A model generated the notes under the pieces. The model made no database searches, was not told where the DNA came from, and was given only the letters and a program-made list of their open reading frames with translations. Shown here one piece after another: positions 8,701 through 17,008 of a DNA stretch of 33,707 nt; position 1 is the first letter of the stretch, and every line of letters starts with the position of its first letter. Source of the DNA: Flavobacteriales bacterium (GTDB taxonomy: Bacteria > Bacteroidota > Bacteroidia > Flavobacteriales_D > Sanyastnellaceae); the NCBI GenBank assembly GCA_947488195.1, contig CANKYR010000013.1:1-33707 (forward strand), written 5' to 3'. The position numbers were made by a program, and so were the translations under genes.

Positions 8701-9524
8701 GAAAGAAAATCTTCCAGTTCGGATGCCAATTTCAACGCCTTGTCGTGCGAGTAGATTTTATCTTGAAAGTGCGAAACAGCCTGTATTCCGAGCGTTGCAT
8801 TCAGCAGCCACACTTCTTGTGCTTGTCGAAGATTGGAAAGTGAGCACACTTTTTCAGTTATTTTTTCTCCTTTTTGTTGAAGGAAATCTTTCAAAGCTTC
8901 TTTCATGGTACTTGAAACACATCCGCTTGAAAGGGGAGGAGTAAACAGCTCGTCATCTTCCATCCAAACCAAAGAACTCCACGTTCCTTCGGCAATTTCA
9001 TTGTTTGTATTTGGAAGTAAACATTCGTTCCATTGCCTGTCTTTCGCTTCCATACCCGCGAAGACATAAGGCAATGCGTTTAACGTTTTAATGTGGGAAA
9101 ATGAATGGGAGTGAAGAACAATTTGTGTGGAAATTCCTACTTCCTTCAACAAAGAAAAATAAGAACCGAACGTTTGTTCGGTTACTTCAATCAGAAAATG
9201 CATTTCATTTTGAAGGGGAGTGTATCGTCCTTCTCCGGATCTGAAGAATGTCACGCGTGCAATTCCAGATTCAATTTTATTTAATTGAAAGGTTTGTCCA
9301 ATAAGCGTTTCAATTTCTGTAAATGAAAATGTTGAAGGATCGAACTTAAAGAATTTGTTTGAGGCTTCTATGCGTTGCAAATGATACTTGAAAAGTGGCA
9401 TGCGGTTATTTTCGAAACGAATGGTTTCGAAAAATCCATCTCCGTAACGGAAGGCACGATTGGTTCGAACATCGAGAAGAAGTTCAGATTCCTCTATGAA
9501 TTTTCCGTTCGAACAAATCAACAT
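8694..9524 (-). CDS. Class IV PLP enzyme (aminodeoxychorismate lyase / branched-chain aminotransferase-like)
   Basis: The 276-residue protein belongs to fold-type IV PLP enzymes. Signs are RYGDGFFETIR (26-36), the probable PLP lysine K146 in HIKTLNALPY, E179 in NEIAEGTWSSLVW, and TPPLSSGCVSS near 195-205. The length and the first motif fit PabC-like aminodeoxychorismate lyases, which make p-aminobenzoate for folate. Branched-chain or D-amino-acid aminotransferases share this fold and cannot be excluded. It follows the HAD phosphatase gene with a one-base gap and lies in a leftward block with a diiron-type protein and a cupin. Fold assignment is firm and substrate is uncertain. Confidence 0.85.
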   Translation of the reverse strand: MLICSNGKFIEESELLLDVRTNRAFRYGDGFFETIRFENNRMPLFKYHLQRIEASNKFFKFDPSTFSFTEIETLIGQTFQLNKIESGIARVTFFRSGEGRYTPLQNEMHFLIEVTEQTFGSYFSLLKEVGISTQIVLHSHSFSHIKTLNALPYVFAGMEAKDRQWNECLLPNTNNEIAEGTWSSLVWMEDDELFTPPLSSGCVSSTMKEALKDFLQQKGEKITEKVCSLSNLRQAQEVWLLNATLGIQAVSHFQDKIYSHDKALKLASELEDFLSL

Positions 9525-9525
9525 C

Positions 9526-10005
9526 TTAAAGCGCTTTTACGTATTCCAACAAATCACCGTTCTGCTTCATCTGAATTCCGCGAACGCCAGCAGCATTGGC
9601 GCAAAGCACATCACGGTCGCGATCTCCGATCATAACGCTTGCGTCTTTGTCGAATTTATATTTCGCACAAGCGCGTTCCACCCACAAGCCTGCGGGCTTA
9701 CGTGAGAGCGAGTTGCAGATATCGGGATGGTGAATAGAGTAGAAGAACTCCAGAATTTCAACGTTGTTCTTTTTGCATTCCGATTGGAAAAAATCGTGAA
9801 TGCGATCCACTTCTTCTTTGGTATAAAGTCCACGAGAAATTCCAGCTTGATTCGTAACTACCACCAATTCGAATCCTTTAGAAACGGCTAACTGCAGTGC
9901 TTCCATGACGGTAGGAAGAATTACGAATTCGTCTAATGAGTAGGTGTAATCTCCAGGATCATGATTAATAACGCCGTCTCTGTCTAGGAACAATGCTTTT
10001 CTCAT
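9526..10005 (-). CDS. HAD-IIIA phosphatase, GmhB-like (heptose bisphosphate / histidinol phosphatase group)
   Basis: The 159-residue protein is a HAD hydrolase. The nucleophile and acid are D8 and D10 in LFLDRDGVIN, T51 lies in VVVTNQAG, K103 in SRKPAG, and the metal-binding acids are in GDRDRD (127-132). Best fit is D-glycero-D-manno-heptose-1,7-bisphosphate phosphatase (GmhB), which works in lipopolysaccharide heptose synthesis, or a histidinol-phosphate phosphatase relative. The zinc loop of GmhB normally has several cysteines; here only HH at 92-93 and C97 remain. It is six bases after the cupin stop and one base before the PLP gene. No other heptose genes are nearby. Confidence 0.85.
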   Translation of the reverse strand: MRKALFLDRDGVINHDPGDYTYSLDEFVILPTVMEALQLAVSKGFELVVVTNQAGISRGLYTKEEVDRIHDFFQSECKKNNVEILEFFYSIHHPDICNSLSRKPAGLWVERACAKYKFDKDASVMIGDRDRDVLCANAAGVRGIQMKQNGDLLEYVKAL

Positions 10006-10011
10006 GTTACG

Positions 10012-10770
10012 CTATTTCAATCGTGCAGTCTTCAAGTAGTTTCCAATGAATGCTTTTTCTGTAAATCCGAAATCGGCTACCGCCAAAAATACCATTTCTT
10101 CGTTGCTCAAATTTTGCGACTGGTGCATAGCCCAACGTGGAATATACACAATGCTTCCTGGCTGCACAGGAACCGTAACGTCATCAATCAATACTTGTCC
10201 TGTTCCTTTGAAGAATACAAATACAGTCTCATGAGCATGCTTGTGCAACTCGTTGTTTTTATTCGGAGAAACACGAACAATGCGAGGGTCTAAAACTTCC
10301 AAGGGAAAATCTAAACGCTCAACAAAAAAGTCGACATTCAACTTCTCAACGGTGTTTCTGTACAATTCCTTTCCACTTACTTTATCGATGTGTTGTTCAA
10401 ACAGAGAATCTTCTTCATCTGGAGCTAACGACGTCTTCAGTAAAACAGCATCAGTCAAGGGCTTCAAACGAAGAAACAAAACTTGTTCGTAGGTGAAATC
10501 CAACAACTCGTACAACGCCACATCTACTTCAATGTCTTTCTTTCCTTCCTCAAACAACGCATTCACCTTCAACTCATCATCGGTCATTAACGCATGCAGG
10601 GCCCATTGCTTCTCCGTTGAATTCAACTCAGCAATGAACTCACGCCACTTGTCGGTATCGCTTCTTATCTTGAACGAACGGATGTATGCACCCAAACAAT
10701 CTTGAACAAAATACTTTTCCTCTTCATCAAAAAAATCGCTCTCGTAGGCTTGTATTAAGGGGTGCTTCAT
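10012..10770 (-). CDS. Cupin-domain protein with helical N-terminal half
   Basis: The 252-residue protein has a helical, acidic N-terminal half (about 1-140) that I do not recognise, and a C-terminal cupin barrel (about 155-235). Cupin motif 1 holds H176, H178, H180 and E181 in LHKHAHETVFVFFKG, and motif 2 holds H216 in YIPRWAMHQSQN, so a metal site is likely intact. I chose the ATG at 10770, two bases after the stop of the upstream gene; extension to 10809 would lack an ATG and overlap that gene. It is coupled to a haem-oxygenase-fold protein, and the two may act on the same small molecule. The reaction is unknown. Confidence 0.8.
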   Translation of the reverse strand: MKHPLIQAYESDFFDEEEKYFVQDCLGAYIRSFKIRSDTDKWREFIAELNSTEKQWALHALMTDDELKVNALFEEGKKDIEVDVALYELLDFTYEQVLFLRLKPLTDAVLLKTSLAPDEEDSLFEQHIDKVSGKELYRNTVEKLNVDFFVERLDFPLEVLDPRIVRVSPNKNNELHKHAHETVFVFFKGTGQVLIDDVTVPVQPGSIVYIPRWAMHQSQNLSNEEMVFLAVADFGFTEKAFIGNYLKTARLK

Positions 10771-10772
10771 AA

Positions 10773-11480
10773 TTATAGTGCGTTCGTTTCCAATTCTAAT
10801 TTGGTCCAAAATTCAGCGCGAAGGTCAAGCGCAGTTTCCATGCCCTTGCGAACCAACTGCGCATTTTCTTTACTCTGCGAAGCTAGGTCATTTGCTATGG
10901 CTAACAAGACTTTTCCGTGTTCATCGTCTACTTCTGTGTGTAAAGGAAAAAAGACATAATCACGAATGGTAAGTTCGGTATGCATAGAAATCGATTCAAT
11001 AATTGGACGGTAAATGTGCTTCACTACACTTTCAGTTCCTAGTCCAATGGCTCCAACCGCCTCTGCTTCAGAACAATTCTCCAAATAAGCAAGAAAGGAA
11101 TTGCGCCAGTTTTCTACGGCTTTATTCATTTCAAAGGTTTGCCCTGAAGAAATCGCGTTTTTAAATTGATGGAACAAAGTGGGATGAGGAATTCCTAAAA
11201 CCCATTCATCGTCAATTCCCATCGCACGAATGGCTTTCAAATCATTTTCAGGTAAATGTCCTTTTTCTTCTTCGAGATTTTCAAGCAAATGCGCTTTGTG
11301 CGATGGACTCGAGAGTTTTTCAATAACAGCATGTAAGTACTTGGGGAACCATGCGCTGTAACATTCATACTGACTAGCGAAATAGGCCAATGCCTTTTTC
11401 ATGTCTGAAAATTCACCTTGGGAAAGTTTTTGTAGATAAGAATGATGAACAGCCTCGTGTTGTAATGCTATGTCTTCCAT
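10773..11480 (-). CDS. Haem-oxygenase-fold diiron-type oxidase (TenA/PqqC/CADD-like)
   Basis: The 235-residue, wholly helical protein resembles haem-oxygenase-like diiron oxidases (HDO/iron-containing redox enzyme group). Candidate ligands are the glutamates in LLENLEEEKGH (64-75), E150 in GLGTESVVKHIYRP, and an exact H-x3-D-x2-H triad (H181, D185, H188) in FPLHTEVDDEHGKVLL. The first iron histidine normally found after the first glutamate is not obvious; H75 or E79 would have to serve. Relatives cleave fatty acids to alkenes, oxidise amino acids or make p-aminobenzoate. It is the first gene of the leftward block and is followed two bases later by the cupin gene. Confidence 0.75.
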   Translation of the reverse strand: MEDIALQHEAVHHSYLQKLSQGEFSDMKKALAYFASQYECYSAWFPKYLHAVIEKLSSPSHKAHLLENLEEEKGHLPENDLKAIRAMGIDDEWVLGIPHPTLFHQFKNAISSGQTFEMNKAVENWRNSFLAYLENCSEAEAVGAIGLGTESVVKHIYRPIIESISMHTELTIRDYVFFPLHTEVDDEHGKVLLAIANDLASQSKENAQLVRKGMETALDLRAEFWTKLELETNAL

Positions 11481-11496
11481 ACTTTTGTTTCGGTGC

Positions 11497-11504
11497 CAAA
11501 TATA
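11497..11504 (-). promoter_or_regulatory. Bacteroidetes -7 box for the diiron-type gene block
   Basis: On the minus strand TATATTTG matches TAnnTTTG exactly, 16 bases upstream of the ATG at 11480. A good -33 box is not evident. The region is the divergent spacer shared with the glutathione peroxidase operon. Confidence 0.4.
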
Positions 11505-11550
11505 ATTGCACAGTTAGTAAACATTCTAATTCTTATTTTGTTAAATAAAT

Positions 11551-12132
11551 ATGAAAACAATTTATATCATCGGATTACTAGTCTTAGCCCTTTCCTCTGC
11601 AGCGGCTTTGTCAATGCGCAGCAGATGGGAAAAACCTTCAAAACCAATAGGAACAAATAAAATGAGCTTTCACGATTTAACAGTTAACGCCATAGATGGC
11701 AAGGTCATGAACATGGCCGATTACAAAGGAAAATATGTCTTGTGTGTGAATGTCGCTTCGAAATGCGGATACACACCTCAGTACGAAGACCTTGAAAAAT
11801 TATACGAGCAATACCAAGGTAAATTGGTTATTGTTGGATTTCCTTGCAACCAATTCCTTGGACAAGAGCCGGGAACCAGCGAAGAAATTGTTTCATTTTG
11901 CCAGAAAAATTACGGAGTTACTTTTCCATTAACAGAGAAAATCGATGTGAAAGGAAAGAATCAACATGGAGTCTACCAATACCTAACACAGAAGGCCTTA
12001 AATGGTGTTGCAGATGGAAATGTGAAGTGGAACTTCCACAAATTCTTAATCTCTCCAGAAGGAGAGTGGTTAGCTGAATTCCCATCGGGTGTGAAACCTT
12101 TAGATGCAGAATTGACTTCGTTGATTAAATAA
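11551..12132 (+). CDS. Glutathione-peroxidase-family thiol peroxidase
   Basis: The 193-residue protein is a thioredoxin-fold peroxidase. The peroxidatic cysteine is C72 in NVASKCGYTPQY, with the conserved Q105 in GFPCNQFLGQEP and W160-N161 in KWNFHKFL completing the catalytic set. C117 in VSFCQKNYG sits where the resolving cysteine of thioredoxin-dependent members lies. A hydrophobic N-terminus (5-20) looks like a signal peptide or membrane anchor, suggesting export to the periplasm. It uses Cys, not selenocysteine. Seven bases downstream begins a YtxJ-like gene, so bacillithiol or thioredoxin is a likelier reductant than glutathione. Confidence 0.93.
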   Translation: MKTIYIIGLLVLALSSAAALSMRSRWEKPSKPIGTNKMSFHDLTVNAIDGKVMNMADYKGKYVLCVNVASKCGYTPQYEDLEKLYEQYQGKLVIVGFPCNQFLGQEPGTSEEIVSFCQKNYGVTFPLTEKIDVKGKNQHGVYQYLTQKALNGVADGNVKWNFHKFLISPEGEWLAEFPSGVKPLDAELTSLIK

Positions 12133-12139
12133 TTCAAAT

Positions 12140-12460
12140 ATGATTTGGAGTCAGTTGAACTCGCTAGAGCAATGGAATGTCGTGTTCGAATCCGAAGAAA
12201 AGTTTATCGTATTCAAACACAGTACACGCTGCAGTATTAGTACTACTGCATTGTCGCGTTTCGAGCGTGACTGGGATACGTCTTCTTCAGTGAAGCCTTA
12301 TTATTTGGATCTTTTAGAGCATCGCAATATCTCCAATGCGATAGCACAAGACACCGGATTAGAGCACGAATCTCCTCAAGCCATTCTTATTGAAAACGGG
12401 AAGGTTTTGAAGTTTGCTTCTCACTTATCCATCTACGTAGCCGAACTTCTCGAAGCATAA
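12140..12460 (+). CDS. ytxJ: YtxJ-like bacilliredoxin (bacillithiol-system redox protein)
   Basis: The 106-residue thioredoxin-fold protein has a single active-site cysteine, C31, in FKHSTRCSIS. This monothiol signature defines YtxJ/BrxC-type proteins tied to bacillithiol, the low-molecular-weight thiol of Firmicutes and many Bacteroidota. Further family marks are YYLDLLEHR and the cis-proline region ESPQAILIENGKV. The likely role is removing bacillithiol from oxidised protein cysteines. It starts seven bases after the peroxidase gene and ends three bases before the AlbA-HTH gene, so the three form an operon. Confidence 0.9.
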   Translation: MIWSQLNSLEQWNVVFESEEKFIVFKHSTRCSISTTALSRFERDWDTSSSVKPYYLDLLEHRNISNAIAQDTGLEHESPQAILIENGKVLKFASHLSIYVAELLEA

Positions 12461-12463
12461 ATC

Positions 12464-13084
12464 ATGTCTTACGTGCTAACCTACATTGCGGAAGGAGAGC
12501 ATTTGAAGCAAGACTTTAAAATGCGCATCGACGACGCGCAGAAAATTGCACGATCGCTTGTGGCATTCGCCAATACGGTAGGAGGGAGATTACTCATTGG
12601 AGTAAAAGACAACGGGAACGTTTCTGGCATTCGTCCGGAAGAAGAAATTCACATGATCATTCGTAGCGCCGAAGAATTTTGTCAGCCGCCTATTCATTTT
12701 ACACATTCCGTTTGGAAGGTGGAAGGAAAGGCAATTCTTGAAATTCAAATTGAAGAATCATTAGTAAAACCACATTTAGCAAAAGTGGAAGAAGGCTGGA
12801 AAGCCTTTGTTCGCGAGCAAGATGTTACGTTGCCGGCTTCGAACGTTTGGATTGCCATGCAAGAAGTTTCTTCTTATCAAGATTCGAACGAACTCTTCCA
12901 AATGTCAGAAAGAGAAGAACAACTTTTTTCTTTGTTGAAACAACAGCCTTTCACATTGAATCAATTGGCTCGGAAGGCAGGAACACCTCGCCCCATCTTA
13001 ATTCGAAAGCTAGCGAAACTCATGAAATGGGGAATCGTGATTGAAAACTTCGAACAAGGGAAAGCGACATATTCGTTGAAATAA
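12464..13084 (+). CDS. AlbA_2 (Schlafen-type) domain protein with C-terminal winged helix
   Basis: The 206-residue protein starts with an AlbA_2/Schlafen-type domain (about 1-125). It shows EGEHLKQDFK, then IARSLVAFANTVGGRLLIGV and DNGNVSGI, all typical of the family. A C-terminal winged helix (about 148-206) contains LFSLLKQQPFTLNQLARKAG and a recognition-helix-like segment. Such proteins are often called putative transcriptional regulators, or ATP- or nucleic-acid-binding proteins, but the biochemical role is poorly known. As the third gene of the redox operon it may regulate it. The transcript ends at a strong inverted repeat just downstream. Confidence 0.85.
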   Translation: MSYVLTYIAEGEHLKQDFKMRIDDAQKIARSLVAFANTVGGRLLIGVKDNGNVSGIRPEEEIHMIIRSAEEFCQPPIHFTHSVWKVEGKAILEIQIEESLVKPHLAKVEEGWKAFVREQDVTLPASNVWIAMQEVSSYQDSNELFQMSEREEQLFSLLKQQPFTLNQLARKAGTPRPILIRKLAKLMKWGIVIENFEQGKATYSLK

Positions 13085-13085
13085 A

Positions 13086-13110
13086 GAAGAGCGGGAAATT
13101 CCCGCTCTTC
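13086..13110. terminator. Strong hairpin between convergent transcripts
   Basis: A perfect 12-bp stem (GAAGAGCGGGAA with TTCCCGCTCTTC) closes on a single A, just after the AlbA-HTH stop and before the end of the fasciclin gene. There is no strong T run on the plus strand; the minus strand continues into TTTAT. It probably serves both directions. Confidence 0.6.
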
Positions 13111-13146
13111 TCACCTTAACTACAATCTATACCTTTTATGGAAGGT

Positions 13147-14259
13147 CTAGTTCTTAATGAAATTGAAGTGACTTCCACTTTCAGTAACCACTGAATACAT
13201 ACCTGAAGTAAATGCGTTTGTTGAAATGGTATTTAAATTGTTATTCAAAAGACCACTTGCAACCAATTGTCCTGAAACATTGTAGATTGAATAGCTCTCA
13301 GCAGAAGCTGATTTTCTTTCAATGGTTAAAACATCTGTACATGGATTAGGATATGCTTGAACCGATGATTTTAAGATGTCGTTAATTGAAGCTGGTGGCA
13401 ATAGAACTGCGTCAATTACGTGAACAATTCCATTCCAAGTTCTAAAATCAGCCGCAACAATGTTTGCATTGTTAATCATGGCACCACCCATTCCTAGAGT
13501 AATCGTAGTATTGTCACCTTGCAACATAGTAACGTCTTGACCGTCTACAAGATCTGTTGAAGCTATTACAGAGCCTACAACATGATAAAGCAAAACATCT
13601 GTCAAAGCTGTTGGATTAGCAATCAACGACTCAATTGTTCCAGCAGGTAAAGCACCGAATGCTGCGTCGGTTGGAGCAAACACAGTATAGAAATAATCGT
13701 TTTGCAATGTTCCATCTAATCCAGCAGCAAGAACACCAGTCTCAAGGATGGTATGAACAGGAGAACCTTGAATTATATCCCAAACGTTGTTCGCTATAAT
13801 ACCAGGTGCAATCACAGCATCTAAAACGTGCACTACGCCGTTGTCGGTTACAATGTCAGCAACGATTACTTGCGCTTGATTGATAAATACATCTCCATTT
13901 ACAATAGAAACAGTGATATCAACTCCAGAAAGTGTTGTAATGAACTGACCGTCTGATAGATCTGTAGAAAGCGCTACAGATGGAACTACGTGGTAAGTTA
14001 ATATGTAAGTCAATGCACCACTCGGATCAGCTAAAAGTGCATCAATGATTGGCTGTGGTACCAAAGCGAAAGCCGCATCGGTTGGAGCGAATACAGTTAA
14101 AGCACCTGGACTATCCAATGCACCGTCTAGACCAGCAGCAAGAACTACAGCTTCGAGCGTGTTGTGGTTTGGCGAGTTTTGAATGATTTCAAATGCCGTT
14201 TGAGCTTGAGATAAGCCAAAGCTTAAAGCTAGCGAGAGAGAAAGTAATACTTTTTTCAT
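13147..14259 (-). CDS. Two-fasciclin-domain protein with T9SS type A sorting tail
   Basis: The 370-residue protein has a signal peptide (first about 19 residues, ending SQAQ). Two fasciclin (FAS1) domains follow at about 20-150 and 155-290, each with LDG near its start, a TVFAPTDAAF core, a YHVV strand and a closing VVHVLDAV- or IVHVIDAV-type strand. The C-terminal part (about 295-370) has AYPNPCTDVLTIER and SGMYSVV, the pattern of type IX sorting domains that send proteins to the cell surface and are then removed. FAS1 proteins mediate adhesion, so this is probably a surface adhesin and a client of the T9SS, of which porT is encoded at the start of the window. Confidence 0.94.
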   Translation of the reverse strand: MKKVLLSLSLALSFGLSQAQTAFEIIQNSPNHNTLEAVVLAAGLDGALDSPGALTVFAPTDAAFALVPQPIIDALLADPSGALTYILTYHVVPSVALSTDLSDGQFITTLSGVDITVSIVNGDVFINQAQVIVADIVTDNGVVHVLDAVIAPGIIANNVWDIIQGSPVHTILETGVLAAGLDGTLQNDYFYTVFAPTDAAFGALPAGTIESLIANPTALTDVLLYHVVGSVIASTDLVDGQDVTMLQGDNTTITLGMGGAMINNANIVAADFRTWNGIVHVIDAVLLPPASINDILKSSVQAYPNPCTDVLTIERKSASAESYSIYNVSGQLVASGLLNNNLNTISTNAFTSGMYSVVTESGSHFNFIKN

Positions 14260-14438
14260 ATTTTTTTATGTTGTTTGAAAGATTAAACAGAATAGCATTG
14301 TTTATGTTCATTCAAAACATACTCTTTTTTTGACTTTGTAACAAAATGGCTGAAAGAATCAATTTTATAAATAAAATTATTAATTTTCAATCGACGAACA
14401 GCAATTGACATTTATCATCAATCGAAGTTTGTGTTCTT
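14260..14438. other. AT-rich intergenic spacer
   Basis: This spacer lies between the TonB receptor stop and the fasciclin start. It holds the fasciclin promoter (14313-14345); the rest is A/T-rich with no open frame or strong hairpin that I could support. Confidence 0.5.
14313..14345 (-). promoter_or_regulatory. Promoter for the fasciclin gene
   Basis: On the minus strand TTTG (14345-14342) is followed about 20 nt later by TATGTTTTG (14321-14313), close to TAnnTTTG but one base longer. It lies about 54 bases before the ATG. Confidence 0.4.
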
Positions 14439-17003
14439 TCAGAACGAAAGCGTCATCCTCAGATTAATCCTTCTTCCAGTCAAATAAGTCGGAATACCAT
14501 ATTGTCTGCCATTCACATCTTCAATCCACTGGTGATTAATGATGTTGTTCACGCCCATGAGGTTGAAGATTTCAAGGGCTATGTTTCCAGAATCGAAGAA
14601 TTTGTTTTTGTGCTTCACAAACATATCACGCGACAAGCCAAGGTCTGCGCGCAGATAAGCACGTGTGCGGAAAATGTCGTTGTAACGCTGCTGATCAGGA
14701 ATACCGTAAGGCAATCCGGTAGCGAAATAAAAATTCAACATAACCTTATACTCTTCGTGATTCGGCATTTCGTCGAGGAAGAGAAGGGAAACACTTATGC
14801 GTTGGTCGGTCGGACGAGGAACGTATCCGGGATACTGCGTAATGGAATCTACAGCAACATTGTTCAAGGTGTACCCGTTGTAAATGGTGTCTCCATCGCT
14901 GTTCAAATAAATGTTGTACGAGTCGTTGTTAATGTCTTCCATGGTTTTTAAGTAAGACATACGGAACCATGACTGCACCCCTTGAATGAACTCTCCGTTA
15001 ATCATAACATCCGTTCCGTAAGCATAACCCTTTGCACTGTTCACCGCGAAGTATCGCTGACGAACATTTTCCAATTCGTATGGAATATTGTTGTCCATCT
15101 TTTTGAAGTACAATTCTGTTACCAACTTGAACGGACGTCCCCATGAATTGAAAACATAGTCTGCACCTAGAACATAGTGTATGCTTTTTTGAGCACGAAT
15201 GTTCGGGTTCACTTGTCCATCGAATCCACGCATCTCGCGGTAGAACGGCGGCTGGTAATAATAACCGGCAGCTCCGCGAATAATGATATCTTTTCTTAAA
15301 GAATCCAATTTTCCACTCTCATTCAAGCGTTGCTTAACCCATGTAGGGTTGTAGGCGATGTTAATTCTCGGACTAATAACAGTTTGATCATTGAAGGTCC
15401 AGTGATTGGCGCGAAGTCCTGCTGTTGCTGTAAATGTTGCTCCGTTTTTCAAAGCGTGTCTCCACGTGTCTTGCACGAAAGCATTCACTCGGTTGCTGGT
15501 AATCTGATTGTTCGCTTTAACGCGATCTTGAATGGGAATAAACTGATTCCCTTGTGCATTCGGATTGGCGTAAGCAATTGAGTCTCTTGGGTGCTGCGTG
15601 GCATAGCCGGAGGAGTCTATTAATGTCCATTCGCTCAACACATCATTGATGTGTTCAATGTTTGCATCCATTCCCCATTCTAAAAGGTGGTGCTGCTTCA
15701 CGTAATCTACAAATCCTTTGTGAGCCACCTGGTATACTTGCGCATTGAGGTTGTTTCTGGCGTGCTCTAAAAAAGCTCCTACACCGCGATTCGTGAGAAC
15801 ACTTCCGAACTTATCTGACCCTAGATCACGATCTAATTCATCTAAACGATAAGCGCCTAGTACATCGAATTTCTCACTTTCATCTGTATTGAAAGCGCTG
15901 AACGTTAGTCTCAATTGCGAATGTTCATTCGGATTGTATCGGGTGGAAAACGCTCCGAAATAAGTATCATACTTCGAAATTTCTTGTCCTTCAAAATAAA
16001 CCGTCAAACGCAACGCTTCGTTAATACTTCCCACATCGGTTTGTCTGGTTTGTGGAATGAAGTTGTAGCGGTTGCTGGAATAGTTTCCTAAAAAGCTAAA
16101 TTCCCAAGGTCCGTATTTCGTTTTCGGTCTAAAAGTTAAATAGGTCTGAAAGTCATTGAAGCGAGGCTTGTAATCACCCGCAACATCCAATGAATTCAAG
16201 ACATATGCGTAGTTCTTGTAACGAAATCCAGAGTTGTGCGTGAACGTCCCTTTCTTGTTACATCCACCCAATTGCAGCTGTGTCCCTAATAAACCCGCTT
16301 GAAAATTTCCACCAAGACTATCTGGACGTGCATACTGAATGTCTAAGACAGACGACATTTTATCGCCATATTTCGCTTGGAATCCACCGGCTGAGAAGTT
16401 GATGGAACTCACCATATCCGGATTCGGAAAACTCATTCCCTCTTGTTGCCCGCTTCGAACCAAGAAAGGACGATAGACCTGAATGTCGTTCACATAAATC
16501 AAATTCTCGTCGAAACTTCCTCCGCGAACGCTGTAGCTTGAGCTCAATTCTGAAGGCATGTTCACCGCTGCTTGAATGAGGTATCCTTCAATACCCTGAT
16601 TCATAACTGGAAGTTTAGTTGGAAGTTTTAATTCAATTTCTCGAAATCCACCTTCGCGTTTTCCCTTATCGAAAATTTCAAAGGTGGTCGTTGTCAACGA
16701 ATTATCCAGAAGCACTTCAATCTCTTTTACATCGCCGTTATTCAAATAGAATTCATTCTGAACAGGCGCGTCGCCCAAGCCTTTGAAGAGTATCGTTAAG
16801 GTTGTTTCCGATTTCACCACCAATGAGAAATCTCCTCGGTTGTCGGAGGACGTTCCTACGGTAGGAAACTCTTTACAAGTAATAATAACACCGGGAACCG
16901 ATTCTCCAGAGCTGTTTTTAATGGTCCCACGAATGGTTGCTGATTGCGAAAAGGCGAACGACGAAACAAGGATTAGTAATAAAAATAAAATTCCTTTCCG
17001 CAT
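14439..17003 (-). CDS. TonB-dependent outer-membrane receptor with carboxypeptidase-regulatory-like domain
   Basis: The 854-residue protein has a signal peptide (about 1-19) and a carboxypeptidase-regulatory-like domain (about 22-100; RGTIKNSSGESVPGVII). A TonB plug (about 130-230; SYSVRGGSFDENLIYVND, then GGFQAKYGDKMSSVLDI) and a 22-strand barrel ending in RRINLRMTLSF follow, with the terminal phenylalanine usual for outer-membrane insertion. Such receptors take up large or scarce substrates using TonB energy. No SusD partner is adjacent, so polysaccharide uptake is not implied; the ligand is unknown. Five bases upstream ends a small secreted protein with a related regulatory-like domain. 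Confidence 0.93.
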   Translation of the reverse strand: MRKGILFLLLILVSSFAFSQSATIRGTIKNSSGESVPGVIITCKEFPTVGTSSDNRGDFSLVVKSETTLTILFKGLGDAPVQNEFYLNNGDVKEIEVLLDNSLTTTTFEIFDKGKREGGFREIELKLPTKLPVMNQGIEGYLIQAAVNMPSELSSSYSVRGGSFDENLIYVNDIQVYRPFLVRSGQQEGMSFPNPDMVSSINFSAGGFQAKYGDKMSSVLDIQYARPDSLGGNFQAGLLGTQLQLGGCNKKGTFTHNSGFRYKNYAYVLNSLDVAGDYKPRFNDFQTYLTFRPKTKYGPWEFSFLGNYSSNRYNFIPQTRQTDVGSINEALRLTVYFEGQEISKYDTYFGAFSTRYNPNEHSQLRLTFSAFNTDESEKFDVLGAYRLDELDRDLGSDKFGSVLTNRGVGAFLEHARNNLNAQVYQVAHKGFVDYVKQHHLLEWGMDANIEHINDVLSEWTLIDSSGYATQHPRDSIAYANPNAQGNQFIPIQDRVKANNQITSNRVNAFVQDTWRHALKNGATFTATAGLRANHWTFNDQTVISPRINIAYNPTWVKQRLNESGKLDSLRKDIIIRGAAGYYYQPPFYREMRGFDGQVNPNIRAQKSIHYVLGADYVFNSWGRPFKLVTELYFKKMDNNIPYELENVRQRYFAVNSAKGYAYGTDVMINGEFIQGVQSWFRMSYLKTMEDINNDSYNIYLNSDGDTIYNGYTLNNVAVDSITQYPGYVPRPTDQRISVSLLFLDEMPNHEEYKVMLNFYFATGLPYGIPDQQRYNDIFRTRAYLRADLGLSRDMFVKHKNKFFDSGNIALEIFNLMGVNNIINHQWIEDVNGRQYGIPTYLTGRRINLRMTLSF

Positions 17004-17008
17004 GTTTC

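Noticed and set aside
10771-10809. Longer start for the cupin gene
   Set aside because: It lacks an ATG and overlaps the upstream gene; the ATG at 10770 lies two bases after that gene's stop.
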